Below are positions 1 through 8,746 of a stretch of DNA of 64,000 bases, in pieces. Under the pieces are notes generated by a model. It worked only from the letters and a program-made list of their open reading frames with translations. It had not been told where the DNA came from and searched no databases. This DNA is from Kineothrix alysoides (GTDB lineage Bacteria > Bacillota > Clostridia > Lachnospirales > Lachnospiraceae). Both the position numbers and the translations under genes were made by a program. The stretch spans positions 1,054,001-1,118,000 of the forward strand of contig NZ_JPNB01000001.1 in the NCBI RefSeq assembly GCF_000732725.1, given 5' to 3'. Position 1 is the first letter of the stretch, and each line of letters opens with the position of its first letter.

Positions 1-186
1 GACCCGGTTCTTCTTGGCAGGCCGGAAGGTTTCACTCTCAATGTGCGTGAGGCTTATGTATCGGCAGGAGCCGGTTTTGTGGTAGTTCTTACCGGAGCGG
101 TAATGACTATGCCGGGACTTCCGGCGTCTCCTGCAGCTTGTCGCATTGATGTAACAGAGGATGGAATGATTACCGGATTGTTCTAA
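1..186 (+). CDS. fhs: Formate-tetrahydrofolate ligase, C-terminal end (partial)
   Basis: Only the last 61 codons are in the window; the gene begins upstream. The frame ends with TAA at 184-186. The visible tail has a glycine/alanine-rich strand followed by [11 protein letters not shown] and an ending ITGLF, which is the typical C-terminus of formyl-THF synthetase. The enzyme makes 10-formyl-THF from formate, THF and ATP. The next gene is folD, which acts on the same one-carbon carriers, so the two are probably co-transcribed (38-base gap). Confidence 0.9.
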   Translation, partial: DPVLLGRPEGFTLNVREAYVSAGAGFVVVLTGAVMTMPGLPASPAACRIDVTEDGMITGLF

Positions 187-224
187 ATTAAGCGTTTGGA
201 ATTTGGGAAAAAAGAAAGGCAAAG

Positions 225-1079
225 ATGCATATGACACAGATAATCGATGGAAAAGCAATTTCGGCACAGATAAAGGATGAATTAAAAACAAAAGTAGCGG
301 CGATGAAGGCGGAAGGAACACAGGTAACTCTGGCAGTAATTCAGGTGGGCGATGACCCTGCCTCCAGTGTCTATGTAGGAAATAAGAAAAAAGCCTGCGA
401 ATACATAGGGATCAAATCTCTGGCTTACGAATTGCCGGAGGAGACCCCGGAAAAGGAACTTCTTTCCCTTATAGAAGAGCTGAACAAAAAAGTGGATGTA
501 AACGGCATTCTCGTACAGCTTCCATTGCCGGAGCATATCGATGAGGATAAGGTGATTGCGACCATCAGCCCTGAAAAGGATGTGGACGGCTTTCATCCTC
601 AGAGTGTGGGCGCTTTATGTATCGGACAGCCCGGCTTTGTGTCCTGTACACCGGCGGGAATCATTCAGCTTCTCAAACGCTCGGGAATCGAAATCTCAGG
701 AAAGGAATGCGTGGTAATCGGAAGAAGCAATATTGTGGGGAAGCCCATGGCGCTTTTGATGCTTCGAGAAAATGCTACGGTAACGGTAGCTCATTCCAGA
801 ACGAAAGATTTAAAAGAGGTGGCTAAGCGCGCCGATATCTTAATCGTAGCGATTGGAAAGCCGAAGATGATAACGAAGGAATATGTAAAAGAAGGAGCCG
901 TAGTAATCGACGTAGGCATCCACCGCGATGAAAACAAGAAACTGTGCGGGGATGTGGACTATGAAGATGTTGCGGCAGTTTGCAGCTGGGTTACGCCTGT
1001 TCCGGGAGGAGTGGGACCTATGACGATCGCAATGCTGATGAATAACTGTGTGGAGTCTGTGGGACTAGAGGCGAGGTAG
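225..1079 (+). CDS. folD: Bifunctional methylene-THF dehydrogenase / methenyl-THF cyclohydrolase
   Basis: Interconverts 5,10-methylene-, 5,10-methenyl- and 10-formyl-THF in the cytoplasm. The 284-residue length is normal. Y50 and K54 sit in the YVGNK stretch that carries the catalytic lysine; a Rossmann segment with GRSNIVGKP follows at mid-protein, and the family signature PGGVGPMT is at about residues 260-267. ATG codons occur at 225 and 231; the GAAAGG at 214-219 fits either, so the first residue is uncertain by two codons. It follows fhs and precedes a 5-formyl-THF-independent gene, with another folate enzyme (cyclo-ligase) near 26.1 kb. Confidence 0.97.
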   Translation: MHMTQIIDGKAISAQIKDELKTKVAAMKAEGTQVTLAVIQVGDDPASSVYVGNKKKACEYIGIKSLAYELPEETPEKELLSLIEELNKKVDVNGILVQLPLPEHIDEDKVIATISPEKDVDGFHPQSVGALCIGQPGFVSCTPAGIIQLLKRSGIEISGKECVVIGRSNIVGKPMALLMLRENATVTVAHSRTKDLKEVAKRADILIVAIGKPKMITKEYVKEGAVVIDVGIHRDENKKLCGDVDYEDVAAVCSWVTPVPGGVGPMTIAMLMNNCVESVGLEAR

Positions 1080-1093
1080 AAAGGTATTTGCTT

Positions 1094-2557
1094 ATGAAAT
1101 GTCCAAAATGCGGATATGAGCTGGCAGAGGGTTATTTGTATTGCGATAATTGCGGAGAAGAAATCAGGATTGTTCCGGATTTTGAACCCGAAATTGAGCA
1201 AGAAATGAATGAGACTTTATCCACGCTTTTTGTCGAACTGGCAAAAGAAGAAATGCCCAATATACCAACGGATGAGGATGAGATAACGGAAAGCGAAAAG
1301 AAAGCGTTGTTAGGCGAACCACAAAATAAGCCGGGACGCGGACGAAAGATAGGTGTTTTACTGACAGCAGTCATTATCGCTCTGATATTGTGTGCCGCAG
1401 GATATTCCTTGTATCGTAATTATTCGGTTCCTTATCAGTTGGCAAAGGCGAAGGAATATGCAGCGCAGGGAAAATATACGCAGGCAATCGGATATCTGGA
1501 GAAGGTACACGATTTGGAGGCGGATAATGTGGATGTCATGTTTTTGATGGCAGATTACTACTATATTCAGGAAAAATATGATTTTGCGGTATATACGCTG
1601 CAGCAGATCATAGAAGCAGCGGATGTATACAAGGAAGTGGACTTGGAAGACGCTTATGACAAGATCATATCCATTTACAAAACGCAGGAGAATTATCAGG
1701 CAATTAACGAATTGTTGCTTTCCTGCCCCGATGAAAATATCGTCAACACGTTTCAGCGATACATTGCTAAGCCGCCGGAATTCAGTTATGTGGAGGGGAA
1801 TTATGAGGAGGTCATTCCGCTTAAGTTAAGCGCGAACACCTCCGGGAAGATTTATTATACCTTAGACGGCAGCGAGCCGGATGCAGATAGCGACGTATAT
1901 ACGGCCCCGATTTTTCTGGAGACCGGAAATTATACGGTAAAGGCTTATTTTGTCAACGATTACGGAATTAAGAGCGATGTGGTGGATAACACCTATCGGA
2001 TTGATTTAGTGGAGCCTGCGGCACCGGAGGTTTCGGTTTACAGCGGGGATTATTATGAGCCTTATATGATTGAAGTGAGCGCAGCCGAGGACTGCCGCAT
2101 CTATTACACTACGGACAGCACAGACCCTACGGAGGACAGCCTGTTGTATACGTCGGCAATTCCTATGCCCCTTGGCAAATCAGTATATAAGTTCATTGCG
2201 CTAAGTCCGGAAGGAGTGGCAAGTGATGTTATTATGCGCACGTATAAGCTGACGTTGAATACGGAAATATCCACCGATATTGCAATTATGAATGTGGTGC
2301 ACGCGCTGATGCGTGCGGACGTGCTCTTGGATGAGCAGGGAAGCCTGCGCGGAATGAGCGGACATAACGCATACAAGTTCAGTGCGGTATCGAGAATTGA
2401 CGGCGGAGACTATTATGTTATTTGTGAATATTACGAAGATGCTCCGGGAATGCAGACGAAAACCGACAGAATCTACGGAGTGAATATTCAGGACGGAAGT
2501 GTTTTCCGTATTACCTATGATGACACTGGGAAAATTATACTAATACCTTTGGAATAA
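1094..2557 (+). CDS. Membrane protein: zinc ribbon, TPR and chitobiase-like C-terminal repeats
   Basis: Function not known. The N-terminus is a zinc ribbon with Cys pairs at residues 3/6 and 17/20, followed by an acidic stretch, one membrane helix at about 87-107, a TPR-like helical region at about 112-200 (alternating Gln/Ala/Tyr-rich helices), and two repeats of the CHB_HEX_C_1 type (IYYTLDGSEP and IYYTTDSTDP) at about 215-385. The C-terminal 90 residues are unassigned. I start at ATG 1094, not the upstream TTG 1088, because the AGAAAGG at 1078-1084 gives good spacing only to 1094. Likely a cell-envelope protein with a cytoplasmic zinc ribbon and an outside beta-rich part. Confidence 0.8.
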   Translation: MKCPKCGYELAEGYLYCDNCGEEIRIVPDFEPEIEQEMNETLSTLFVELAKEEMPNIPTDEDEITESEKKALLGEPQNKPGRGRKIGVLLTAVIIALILCAAGYSLYRNYSVPYQLAKAKEYAAQGKYTQAIGYLEKVHDLEADNVDVMFLMADYYYIQEKYDFAVYTLQQIIEAADVYKEVDLEDAYDKIISIYKTQENYQAINELLLSCPDENIVNTFQRYIAKPPEFSYVEGNYEEVIPLKLSANTSGKIYYTLDGSEPDADSDVYTAPIFLETGNYTVKAYFVNDYGIKSDVVDNTYRIDLVEPAAPEVSVYSGDYYEPYMIEVSAAEDCRIYYTTDSTDPTEDSLLYTSAIPMPLGKSVYKFIALSPEGVASDVIMRTYKLTLNTEISTDIAIMNVVHALMRADVLLDEQGSLRGMSGHNAYKFSAVSRIDGGDYYVICEYYEDAPGMQTKTDRIYGVNIQDGSVFRITYDDTGKIILIPLE

Positions 2558-2638
2558 AAAAGTTGCACTTTGTGAGTTTTTCCAGTATCATTAATAAGAT
2601 GGCTTTCATACAGTAAAGTGCTATACAGGAGGGATAAG

Positions 2639-3526
2639 ATGTACAAGATTTTAGAAGCAAGAGAGCTGACGACCAATATTTATCTCATGGAAGTTGAGGC
2701 GAGACGTGTTGCGAAAAGATGTCAGCCGGGACAATTTGTTATTGTCAGAATGGATGCAGAAGGGGAAAGAATACCGCTTACGATTTGCGATTACAACAGA
2801 GAAAAAGGAACAGTCACCATTGTTTTCCAGACTGTGGGAGCAGGCACTAAAAAAATGGGAGAATTGAAAGCTGGCGACAGTCTTCATGATTTTGTGGGGC
2901 CGTTAGGATGTCCCTCCGAGCTCGTTGACGAGCCGGTAGAGGAGTTGAAGGAAAAGAGCATATTGTTCGTTGCCGGGGGCGTGGGAACTGCGCCGGTTTA
3001 TCCTCAGGTGAAATGGCTGCAGAAACGCGGAGTGAATGCAGATGTCATTGTGGGCGCAAAGACGAAGGATTTGATTATTTTAGAAGAAGAGATGGAAGCG
3101 GTTGCCGGAAATCTCTACATAACGACGGACGATGGATCTTACGGAAGAAGCGGCATGGTTACGCAGACGATCAAAGATCTGGTGGAGGAAGGAAAACATT
3201 ACGACGTATGTATTGCAATCGGGCCGATGATCATGATGAAGTTCGTGTGCAAGATGACGGAGGAATTAGGCATTCCTACGGTTGTGAGTTTGAACCCTAT
3301 TATGGTGGATGGCACGGGAATGTGCGGTGCATGCCGTGTGACGGTAGGCGGAGAAGTGAAGTTCGCCTGCGTGGATGGACCGGAATTCGACGGACATAAG
3401 GTGGATTTCGATCAGGCGATGAAGCGCCAGCAGCTATACCAGACGATGGAGGGCAGAGCTCTGCTGAAGGAGCAGGAGGGAACTACTCATCACGGCGGAT
3501 GCGGTAACTGTACCGACAACAATTAG
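2639..3526 (+). CDS. nfnA: NfnA-type ferredoxin-NADP reductase small subunit (FAD, 2Fe-2S)
   Basis: Small subunit of an NADH-dependent reduced ferredoxin:NADP oxidoreductase (also annotated sulfide dehydrogenase subunit or dihydroorotate dehydrogenase electron-transfer-like). It has the ferredoxin reductase fold: FAD motif RIPLTICD at residues 45-52, an NAD(P) stretch VAGGVGTAPVYP, and cluster cysteines C229, C232 and C244 near the C-terminus. A second Cys pair (GGCGNC) ends the protein. Start is ATG 2639 with AGGAGGG at 2627-2633; the GTG at 2618 lies upstream of that site. nfnB follows 51 bases downstream, which supports the bifurcating complex over a stand-alone reductase. Confidence 0.88.
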   Translation: MYKILEARELTTNIYLMEVEARRVAKRCQPGQFVIVRMDAEGERIPLTICDYNREKGTVTIVFQTVGAGTKKMGELKAGDSLHDFVGPLGCPSELVDEPVEELKEKSILFVAGGVGTAPVYPQVKWLQKRGVNADVIVGAKTKDLIILEEEMEAVAGNLYITTDDGSYGRSGMVTQTIKDLVEEGKHYDVCIAIGPMIMMKFVCKMTEELGIPTVVSLNPIMVDGTGMCGACRVTVGGEVKFACVDGPEFDGHKVDFDQAMKRQQLYQTMEGRALLKEQEGTTHHGGCGNCTDNN

Positions 3527-3577
3527 CAGCAGGCACGTAAGTAGGATTGCGAATAGAGAAATGGAACGGAGGATATT

Positions 3578-4963
3578 ATGGACGTATTGAAGAAGGTTCC
3601 TGTCCGTGAACAGGATGCAAAGGTGCGCGCGACCAACTTTGAGGAAGTGTGCTTTGGATATAACGAGGAAGAAGCGAGAGAAGAAGCGGAGAGATGCATT
3701 AACTGCAAGAATGCGAGATGTATCGTAGGATGCCCCGTATCGATTAATATTCCCGCTTTTATTGAGAAAGTAAAGGAAGGGGATGTGGAAGCAGCATACC
3801 ACATCATCAATGAGTCGTCGTCTCTTCCGGCTGTATGCGGCCGCGTATGTCCGCAGGAGAGCCAGTGTGAAGGCGTATGTATCAGAGGAATTAAGGGTGA
3901 GCCCGTATCCATCGGTAAGCTGGAGCGTTTTGTTGCGGACTGGGCTTGTGAAAAAGACGTAAAGCCGGAAGGTGCAAAGGAGAAGAATGGCAAAAGGGTA
4001 GCAGTTGTCGGTTCAGGTCCGGCAGGACTTACCTGCGCGGGAGACTTGGCGAAGTTAGGCTATGACGTAACTATCTTCGAGGCGTTGCATGAGGCGGGCG
4101 GCGTGCTCGTATACGGAATTCCTGAATTCCGTCTGCCTAAGGAAAAGGTAGTAGCGAAGGAAATCGAGAACGTAAGATCTCTCGGCGTAAAAATTGAGAC
4201 TAATGTAGTGGTAGGAAAAGCTGTTACCATAGACGAGCTTATGGATGAAGAGGGATTCGATGCAGTATTTATCGGTTCCGGTGCAGGCCTTCCCAAGTTC
4301 ATGGGTATTCCGGGTGAGCAGGCTAACGGAGTATTCTCCGCGAACGAATATCTGACGAGAAGCAATTTGATGAAAGCGTTCCAGGAGGGCTCTACCACAC
4401 CTATTATGAAGGGTAATAAGGTTGCAGTCGTAGGCGGCGGAAACGTGGCCATGGATGCAGCGAGAACGGCGCTCAGACTGGGAGCCGAGGTACATGTAGT
4501 ATACAGAAGAAGCGAAGAGGAGCTTCCTGCCAGAGTGGAGGAAGTACATCACGCGAAAGAGGAAGGAATCATTTTCGACCTTCTGACCAATCCCGTAGAA
4601 ATCCTTACCAATGAAAAGGGTTGGGTAAGCGGCATTAAATGTGTGAAGATGGAGCTGGGTGCGCCTGACGAGTCCGGCAGAAGAAGGCCGGTTGTGAAAC
4701 CCGATTCTGAATTTGTTATTGAGGTGGACACGGTAATCATGTCCCTTGGAACCTCTCCCAATCCTCTTATTTCCTCCACAACAGAAGGTTTGGAGACGAA
4801 CAAGTGGAAATGTATCATTGCGGATGAGAATTCCGGCAAGACTACAAAGGAAGGCGTGTACGCAGGCGGAGATGCTGTAACCGGAGCCGCTACCGTTATT
4901 CTGGCGATGGGAGCGGGCAAGGCAGCAGCAAAAGGAATTGATGAATATTTAACAAATAAATAA
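3578..4963 (+). CDS. nfnB: NfnB-type large subunit (GltD-like FAD/4Fe-4S oxidoreductase)
   Basis: Large subunit partner of the preceding gene; the family is often labelled NADPH-dependent glutamate synthase small chain. The N-terminal domain has two Cys clusters, C40/C43/C48/C52 and C87/C91/C97/C101, fitting two 4Fe-4S centres. A dinucleotide motif GSGPAG is at 145-150 and a second one, GGGNVAMDAAR, near 290 (NADPH side). Length of 461 residues is normal. No glutamate synthase large subunit is adjacent, which with the nfnA neighbour favours electron bifurcation between NADH, NADPH and ferredoxin. Ribosome site GGAGGA at 3568-3573. Confidence 0.9.
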   Translation: MDVLKKVPVREQDAKVRATNFEEVCFGYNEEEAREEAERCINCKNARCIVGCPVSINIPAFIEKVKEGDVEAAYHIINESSSLPAVCGRVCPQESQCEGVCIRGIKGEPVSIGKLERFVADWACEKDVKPEGAKEKNGKRVAVVGSGPAGLTCAGDLAKLGYDVTIFEALHEAGGVLVYGIPEFRLPKEKVVAKEIENVRSLGVKIETNVVVGKAVTIDELMDEEGFDAVFIGSGAGLPKFMGIPGEQANGVFSANEYLTRSNLMKAFQEGSTTPIMKGNKVAVVGGGNVAMDAARTALRLGAEVHVVYRRSEEELPARVEEVHHAKEEGIIFDLLTNPVEILTNEKGWVSGIKCVKMELGAPDESGRRRPVVKPDSEFVIEVDTVIMSLGTSPNPLISSTTEGLETNKWKCIIADENSGKTTKEGVYAGGDAVTGAATVILAMGAGKAAAKGIDEYLTNK

Positions 4964-5008
4964 CTGCATGTAAGATTAGATACAATAGTGCAGTAAGGTA
5001 TAAAAAGT

Positions 5009-5044
5009 TCCCCGGACAGTAAAGAGTGCTGTCTGGGGATTTTT
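5009..5044. terminator. Bidirectional terminator between nfnB and oadB
   Basis: Eleven-base stem TCCCCGGACAG (5009-5019) / CTGTCTGGGGA (5029-5039) with T5 on the plus strand after it. On the minus strand the stem is followed by an interrupted T-run, so it can serve both convergent units. Confidence 0.88.
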
Positions 5045-5056
5045 ATCGTACCGGCA

Positions 5057-6193
5057 TTAGCCAAACAGGGAAAGTAAAATACCGGCAGCCACCGCTGACC
5101 CAATTACTCCGGAAACATTAGGGCCGATTGCATGCATCAGAAGGAAATTGCCGGGATTGGCTTTTTGTCCTTCTATCTGGGAAATGCGAGCAGCCATTGG
5201 AACTGCCGAAACACCCGCTGACCCAATCAGTGGATTGATCTTACCCTTCGTTAGTAAGCACATGAGCTTGCCGATCAGAAGGCCTCCCACGGTACTGAAT
5301 ACAAAGGCGATTAAGCCAAGTGCGATGATTCCCAAAGTTCCTGCTTTTAAAAACTCGCTGCCCGTGGCAGTTGCTCCTACAGTAAGGCCTAGAAAAATAG
5401 TCACAATATTGATTAATGTATTTTGAGCCGTATCGGAAAGCCTGTCTACCACCCCGGACTCTTTAAAGAGATTTCCCAGCATGAGCATGCCTATGAGCGG
5501 AGCAACCGAGGGTAATAGCAGAATGCAAAGAACGGATACTAAAATAGGAAAACATACTTTTTCCAGTTTAGATACTTTTCTAAGCTGTTCCATTTTGATA
5601 ACGCGCTCCTTTTCTGTAGTAAGAAGCCTCATAAGAGGAGGTTGGATAATAGGAATCAATGCCATGTAGGAATAGGCCGCAACAGCAATGGGGGCCAAGA
5701 GATGAGGCGCTAATCTTGTCGTAAGATAAATTGCAGTAGGTCCGTCCGCACCTCCGATAATGCCGATAGATGCAGCTTCTGCAGGAGTAAATCCCAGAAG
5801 CCCCGCAGTTACGAAAGCGATTGCAATGCCGAACTGTGCGCCTGCGCCCATAAGCATACTGCTCGGTCTGGCAATCAATGGACCAAAATCTGTCATTGCC
5901 CCTATTCCTAAAAAAATTAAAGACGGATAGATTCCCATTTTGACTCCCTGATATAAATAGTAAAGAAGTCCCGCAGTTTCTCCGGTCCCGGAGCCATCGC
6001 TCATAAGTCCGGTCAAAGGCAGATTGGCTAACATCATCCCGAATGCGATGGGAAGCAGCAGAAGCGGCTCAAATTTTTTGGCAATGGCAAGATAGATTAA
6101 TACAAATGATATGAGCAGCATAACGACTGACTGCCAAGTGAGCGACATAAAGCCGGAATTGTTCCATAAATTAATAAGTGAATCTGTAAACAT
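5057..6193 (-). CDS. oadB: Sodium-pumping decarboxylase beta subunit (OadB/GcdB/MmdB family)
   Basis: Integral membrane subunit that couples decarboxylation of carboxybiotin to sodium export. The 378 residues contain about ten hydrophobic helices, and the family signature GGADGPTAI contains D150, equivalent to the essential membrane Asp of OadB. The actual substrate (oxaloacetate, methylmalonyl-CoA or glutaconyl-CoA) cannot be told: no carboxyltransferase or biotin-carrier gene is adjacent. ATG at 6193 is preceded by AGGAGGAG. The only companion is the 50-codon gene upstream (6248-6400), so the alpha subunit must be elsewhere. Confidence 0.93.
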   Translation of the reverse strand: MFTDSLINLWNNSGFMSLTWQSVVMLLISFVLIYLAIAKKFEPLLLLPIAFGMMLANLPLTGLMSDGSGTGETAGLLYYLYQGVKMGIYPSLIFLGIGAMTDFGPLIARPSSMLMGAGAQFGIAIAFVTAGLLGFTPAEAASIGIIGGADGPTAIYLTTRLAPHLLAPIAVAAYSYMALIPIIQPPLMRLLTTEKERVIKMEQLRKVSKLEKVCFPILVSVLCILLLPSVAPLIGMLMLGNLFKESGVVDRLSDTAQNTLINIVTIFLGLTVGATATGSEFLKAGTLGIIALGLIAFVFSTVGGLLIGKLMCLLTKGKINPLIGSAGVSAVPMAARISQIEGQKANPGNFLLMHAIGPNVSGVIGSAVAAGILLSLFG

Positions 6194-6247
6194 AATCTCC
6201 TCCTAAATTAAAATTGATAGTGGTGTTTTACTAAGGGGAAGCGTTCT

Positions 6248-6400
6248 TCACCTTTCTGAAGTATTTACACTGTGTGTGGAGTTCTCAATTTTTCTGACAA
6301 TAAAAGAAAACAACCATATCATGCCCCATAGTGCGAAAAGTACAGCAAATACAAGCACCATGCAGAATAATGCAGTCAATACACTTTGAATAAAAGACAT
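6248..6400 (-). CDS. Small single-pass membrane protein, OadG-like (gamma subunit candidate)
   Basis: A 50-codon frame found by reading the minus strand upstream of oadB. ATG at 6400 is preceded by GGAGGTG with ideal spacing and TGA is at 6248, 54 bases before oadB. The protein is one long hydrophobic helix (about residues 7-34), then RKIE and a short polar tail. OadG subunits are small, N-terminally anchored and encoded beside oadB, so this is a plausible minimal gamma subunit. It is shorter than usual OadG (about 80 or more residues) and lacks the proline-rich or His tail, so the family call is inference; the reading frame itself is well supported. Confidence 0.7.
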   Translation of the reverse strand: MSFIQSVLTALFCMVLVFAVLFALWGMIWLFSFIVRKIENSTHSVNTSER

Positions 6401-6422
6401 AAATTCACCTCCTTGACATAAT

Positions 6423-6451
6423 AAAAAGGCAGAGAGCTATAGAAAGCTCTC
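6423..6451 (-). terminator. Leader terminator upstream of the oadG-like gene (possible attenuator)
   Basis: On the minus strand GAGAGCT (6451-6445) pairs with AGCTCTC (6438-6432) across a six-base loop, followed at once by GC and T5. It lies between a good promoter and the ribosome site of the 50-codon gene, not behind any gene. An upstream AAGCTT could compete for the same stem bases. Confidence 0.55.
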
Positions 6452-6530
6452 CACCCAATAAGCTTGAAATCTTGAACAGTTTATTTAACTGCCAACCGGA
6501 TTCTACTCTTTATATTTTTTGACCAAATTG

Positions 6531-6559
6531 ATGTTAACATAGGCGGTAGGAACTGTCAA
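6531..6559 (-). promoter_or_regulatory. Promoter for the oadG-like/oadB unit
   Basis: Minus strand TTGACA at 6559-6554, 17-base spacer, TAACAT at 6536-6531. The predicted leader to the first ATG at 6400 is about 125 bases and includes the terminator hairpin at 6432-6451. Confidence 0.5.
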
Positions 6560-6842
6560 CTCTTTTAGCTATCTTTTATGGTACCGGTCTTTTATCTATT
6601 TTATGTACCTGCTGGAATAATATTCTGTAAAACAGGTATCATTCCTATACATAAATCCTTATAAAGATCTCAATAGACTATTAAAAAATGGGGGCTCTGA
6701 TTTATACAGAAATGTATTTTATCATATAGAAATTACCTGGATAATTTTGGTGATATTCACTATTGTAATAAACGAACACATGTTCTATATTGCTGCTACC
6801 ACATGTGAGAAACTATTAATCAATTATTCAGGAGGAAAAATC
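6560..6842. other. AT-rich intergenic region between divergent units
   Basis: No gene is supported here. An open frame reaches back to 6747 from the collagen-like gene but the ribosome site at 6830-6835 places that start at 6843. A stretch of about 40 bases (6651-6690) resembles 9889-9929; see findings. Confidence 0.5.
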
Positions 6843-7514
6843 ATGGAAACTTTCAGCAGCGTATATGCTCCCTTCATTGGAGCAAACGGAAATTGGTATG
6901 TTAATAATGAAGATACTGGCGTAAAAGCTCAGGGACCGAAAGGTCCCCAGGGATCCGTGGGAGTAAGTGGCGCACAGGGATTAATTGGCCCTACCGGCGA
7001 AACTGGAGACAGAGGCCCGCAGGGTATTCAGGGACCAGTAGGCGCAACTGGTGCGCAGGGACCCAAAGGAGATAAGGGAGATAAAGGCGATACCGGTGCG
7101 CAGGGATCTAAAGGTGAAACGCCGGAACTTGTAGCAAATTTGCAGGAAACCGTTAAAGGGAAAGCTCTCGATGCAACAATGGGAAAGGCATTAGATAGTA
7201 AAATATCTGATATCGATTCAAAATTAGTCTATTCCATTACCGAATATGATCCCACATATATAACAATTTCTCAAAATACTATTGTTAAAAACGGACTCAA
7301 GGAGCATATGTTCCAATGCGTTATTGACACTCCGATTTTGGTACCTGATGGTACCAAGCTTTTTTCGGTTGATGCGTCTCTTTCTGGATTTTTGCAGATA
7401 ACTCAACCACACACTGGCAAGGTGTTTCCGGTAAGAGTCACAGCCGGAATTGCCAAAGCCTGGGGAAGAATAGAGGCTGGAAACTATTGCTTATTAACGG
7501 GGGTATTGGTTTAA
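6843..7514 (+). CDS. Collagen-like repeat protein with phage tail-fibre-type N-terminus
   Basis: The 223-residue protein starts with an IGANGNWYVNNEDTGVKAQG segment, common in phage baseplate/tail-fibre and collagen-like Firmicutes proteins. About 20 Gly-X-Y triplets follow (residues about 31-92), then a linker with KGKALDATMGKALDSKI, which is typical of tail proteins, and a 100-residue beta-rich C-terminal domain I do not recognise. Start is ATG 6843 after AGGAGG at 6830-6835. No signal peptide is visible, so it may be released by lysis, be part of a particle or be a spore-surface protein. No other phage structural gene is nearby, so it is an orphan or domesticated gene. Confidence 0.8.
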   Translation: METFSSVYAPFIGANGNWYVNNEDTGVKAQGPKGPQGSVGVSGAQGLIGPTGETGDRGPQGIQGPVGATGAQGPKGDKGDKGDTGAQGSKGETPELVANLQETVKGKALDATMGKALDSKISDIDSKLVYSITEYDPTYITISQNTIVKNGLKEHMFQCVIDTPILVPDGTKLFSVDASLSGFLQITQPHTGKVFPVRVTAGIAKAWGRIEAGNYCLLTGVLV

Positions 7515-7547
7515 ATAATAATTAGTAATTATCTTTAAATAGAACCA

Positions 7548-7581
7548 AAGAGCCGGTAGGGAGCAATCTTTACCGGCTCTT
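7548..7581 (+). terminator. Inverted repeat terminator behind the collagen-like gene (copy 1)
   Basis: Eleven-base stem AAGAGCCGGTA (7548-7558) / TACCGGCTCTT (7571-7581). The T-run is weak. A near-copy occurs at 8712-8746 behind the pyocin-knob-like fragment, suggesting that the two gene ends are duplicates. Confidence 0.6.
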
Positions 7582-7613
7582 AATGTAAGACAAATATAAA
7601 TGAAATTTTATTT

Positions 7614-7658
7614 AAAGGCTCTGGTTTGTGATTTATGTCATGATTCAGAGCCTTTTTA
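7614..7658 (+). terminator. Intrinsic terminator
   Basis: AAAGGCTCTG (7614-7623) pairs with CAGAGCCTTT (7646-7655) and runs into T5. The loop is 22 bases. It is the second hairpin after the collagen-like gene and insulates the next gene. Confidence 0.7.
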
Positions 7659-7744
7659 TTGGAATAAATCTATATACTTATTATATTAAAATTGATATAA
7701 TTAAAAAATAGTAATAGGAGGGTTTTCGGGGAAAGGAGACTTAA

Positions 7745-8155
7745 ATGAAAACATATAAAAGTGCTAATGAAATTGCGGAAGCTACAAAAAGGCGAGAATC
7801 TTGTTTTATTGTAGAGGGAGATGTTGCAAACAAATTAATTAGAATTAAAGCAACTGGTCCAGTAGCATGGGTTCTTTGTGCAGGCTCTCTTACAATTGCG
7901 ATAGGATTAATTATTTCAACACCTGCCGCAACCGTTGCTACGGCTCCGGCAGGAGGTGTAGGAGGTGTAATATCATTTACTGGAGCGGGCGGTGCAGCGG
8001 CAGTGGCGGCTACAAGTGGTTTAGGAACTGCAACGATTGCCGCTATTAGTTTAGGTGTTGCTGGCGGTGGTGTGGGTGTTCTTACTGCAATAAGGGATAA
8101 ATATAAAGTAGAAAAAATTGGTAAAGACAAAATTAAGATGACACTTAAAAATTAA
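7745..8155 (+). CDS. Small glycine-zipper membrane protein of unknown function
   Basis: 136 residues. A polar N-terminus of about 35 residues is followed by a hydrophobic helix (about 38-58), then a Gly/Ala-rich region with repeated small-residue spacing (GGVGGV, GAGGAAAV, GVAGGGVGV) up to about residue 115, and a basic tail rich in Lys. AAAGGAG just upstream of ATG 7745 supports the start. Glycine-zipper regions are found in membrane-inserting toxins, bacteriocins and immunity-like proteins, but I do not recognise this family and make no functional claim. It stands alone, followed by its own terminator, in an island with tail-fibre-like genes. Confidence 0.7.
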   Translation: MKTYKSANEIAEATKRRESCFIVEGDVANKLIRIKATGPVAWVLCAGSLTIAIGLIISTPAATVATAPAGGVGGVISFTGAGGAAAVAATSGLGTATIAAISLGVAGGGVGVLTAIRDKYKVEKIGKDKIKMTLKN

Positions 8156-8214
8156 CGGTTTTGGCATTATCCCAATTATGTACATATTAAACTTCATAAT
8201 TAGTAATATCAGCA

Positions 8215-8247
8215 AATGCACGGAAGATTTCCGTGCATTGAGTTTTT
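8215..8247 (+). terminator. Terminator of the glycine-zipper gene
   Basis: Perfect 11-base stem AATGCACGGAA (8215-8225) / TTCCGTGCATT (8229-8239), loop of three, followed by GAGTTTTT. Confidence 0.8.
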
Positions 8248-8386
8248 AAAATATCTGATATTTTGTATAAGATGTGCAGTAATTACAGTAAGTGTGTAGT
8301 GAAATGACAAGGGATTGCGAGGAGCATCAGATTCTTTACAATAGTGATTTAATATTTACTACACCATTCAGTCCGGTAATTGCTAA

Positions 8387-8668
8387 GTAAATCAAAATTT
8401 AAAATCCTACGATGCCCGCGAAAATACTATGCCAATATCGGAATCTGCTATGGATAACTTAAAAACAGTGGGAGATTATACGGTTTATTTAACGTCTGTC
8501 AATTCAGACAGCATTTTTGTTTCTGGCGCTTTACTCCATTTAACAGTGCGGGCGGTAAAATATACTAATGGTAATCTTGGATATGTACAGCGAGTAGTTA
8601 CTGTATACGGAGGAACGCATAACATAGTTAGGACCAATTACTTAAACACCTGGTCGGCTTGGCGGTAA
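8387..8668 (+). pseudogene. Truncated pyocin-knob-like / tail-fibre C-terminal fragment
   Basis: The frame is open from just after a TAA at 8384 to TAA at 8668. The first ATG (8429) has no ribosome site. The sequence has the look of a phage tail-fibre knob domain: a VGDYTVYLTS start, a central VRAVKY strand and the ending VRTNYLNTWSAWR, which resembles pyocin-knob repeats. It is followed by an inverted repeat nearly identical to that behind the collagen-like gene. I read it as the surviving 3' end of a second tail-fibre-type gene. A short functional protein cannot be excluded. Confidence 0.55.
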
Positions 8669-8711
8669 CTAATTAGTTATAATAATTTTATAAGATAGAG
8701 GCAGGGAGCTA

Positions 8712-8746
8712 AAGAGCCGGATAGAGAATAATCTTTACCGGCTCTT
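8712..8746 (+). terminator. Inverted repeat terminator (copy 2)
   Basis: Stem AAGAGCCGG (8712-8720) / CCGGCTCTT (8738-8746), with the loop and right arm nearly identical to 7559-7581. Its position behind the knob-like fragment mirrors copy 1. Confidence 0.6.

Noticed and set aside
6479-6540. A 19-codon leader peptide in the oad leader
   Set aside because: It has an ATG but no ribosome site, and it has no run of regulatory codons.
7741-8130. Minus-strand frame opposite the glycine-zipper gene
   Set aside because: Proline/alanine-rich antisense with no ribosome site; the plus-strand gene has AAAGGAG and a terminator.
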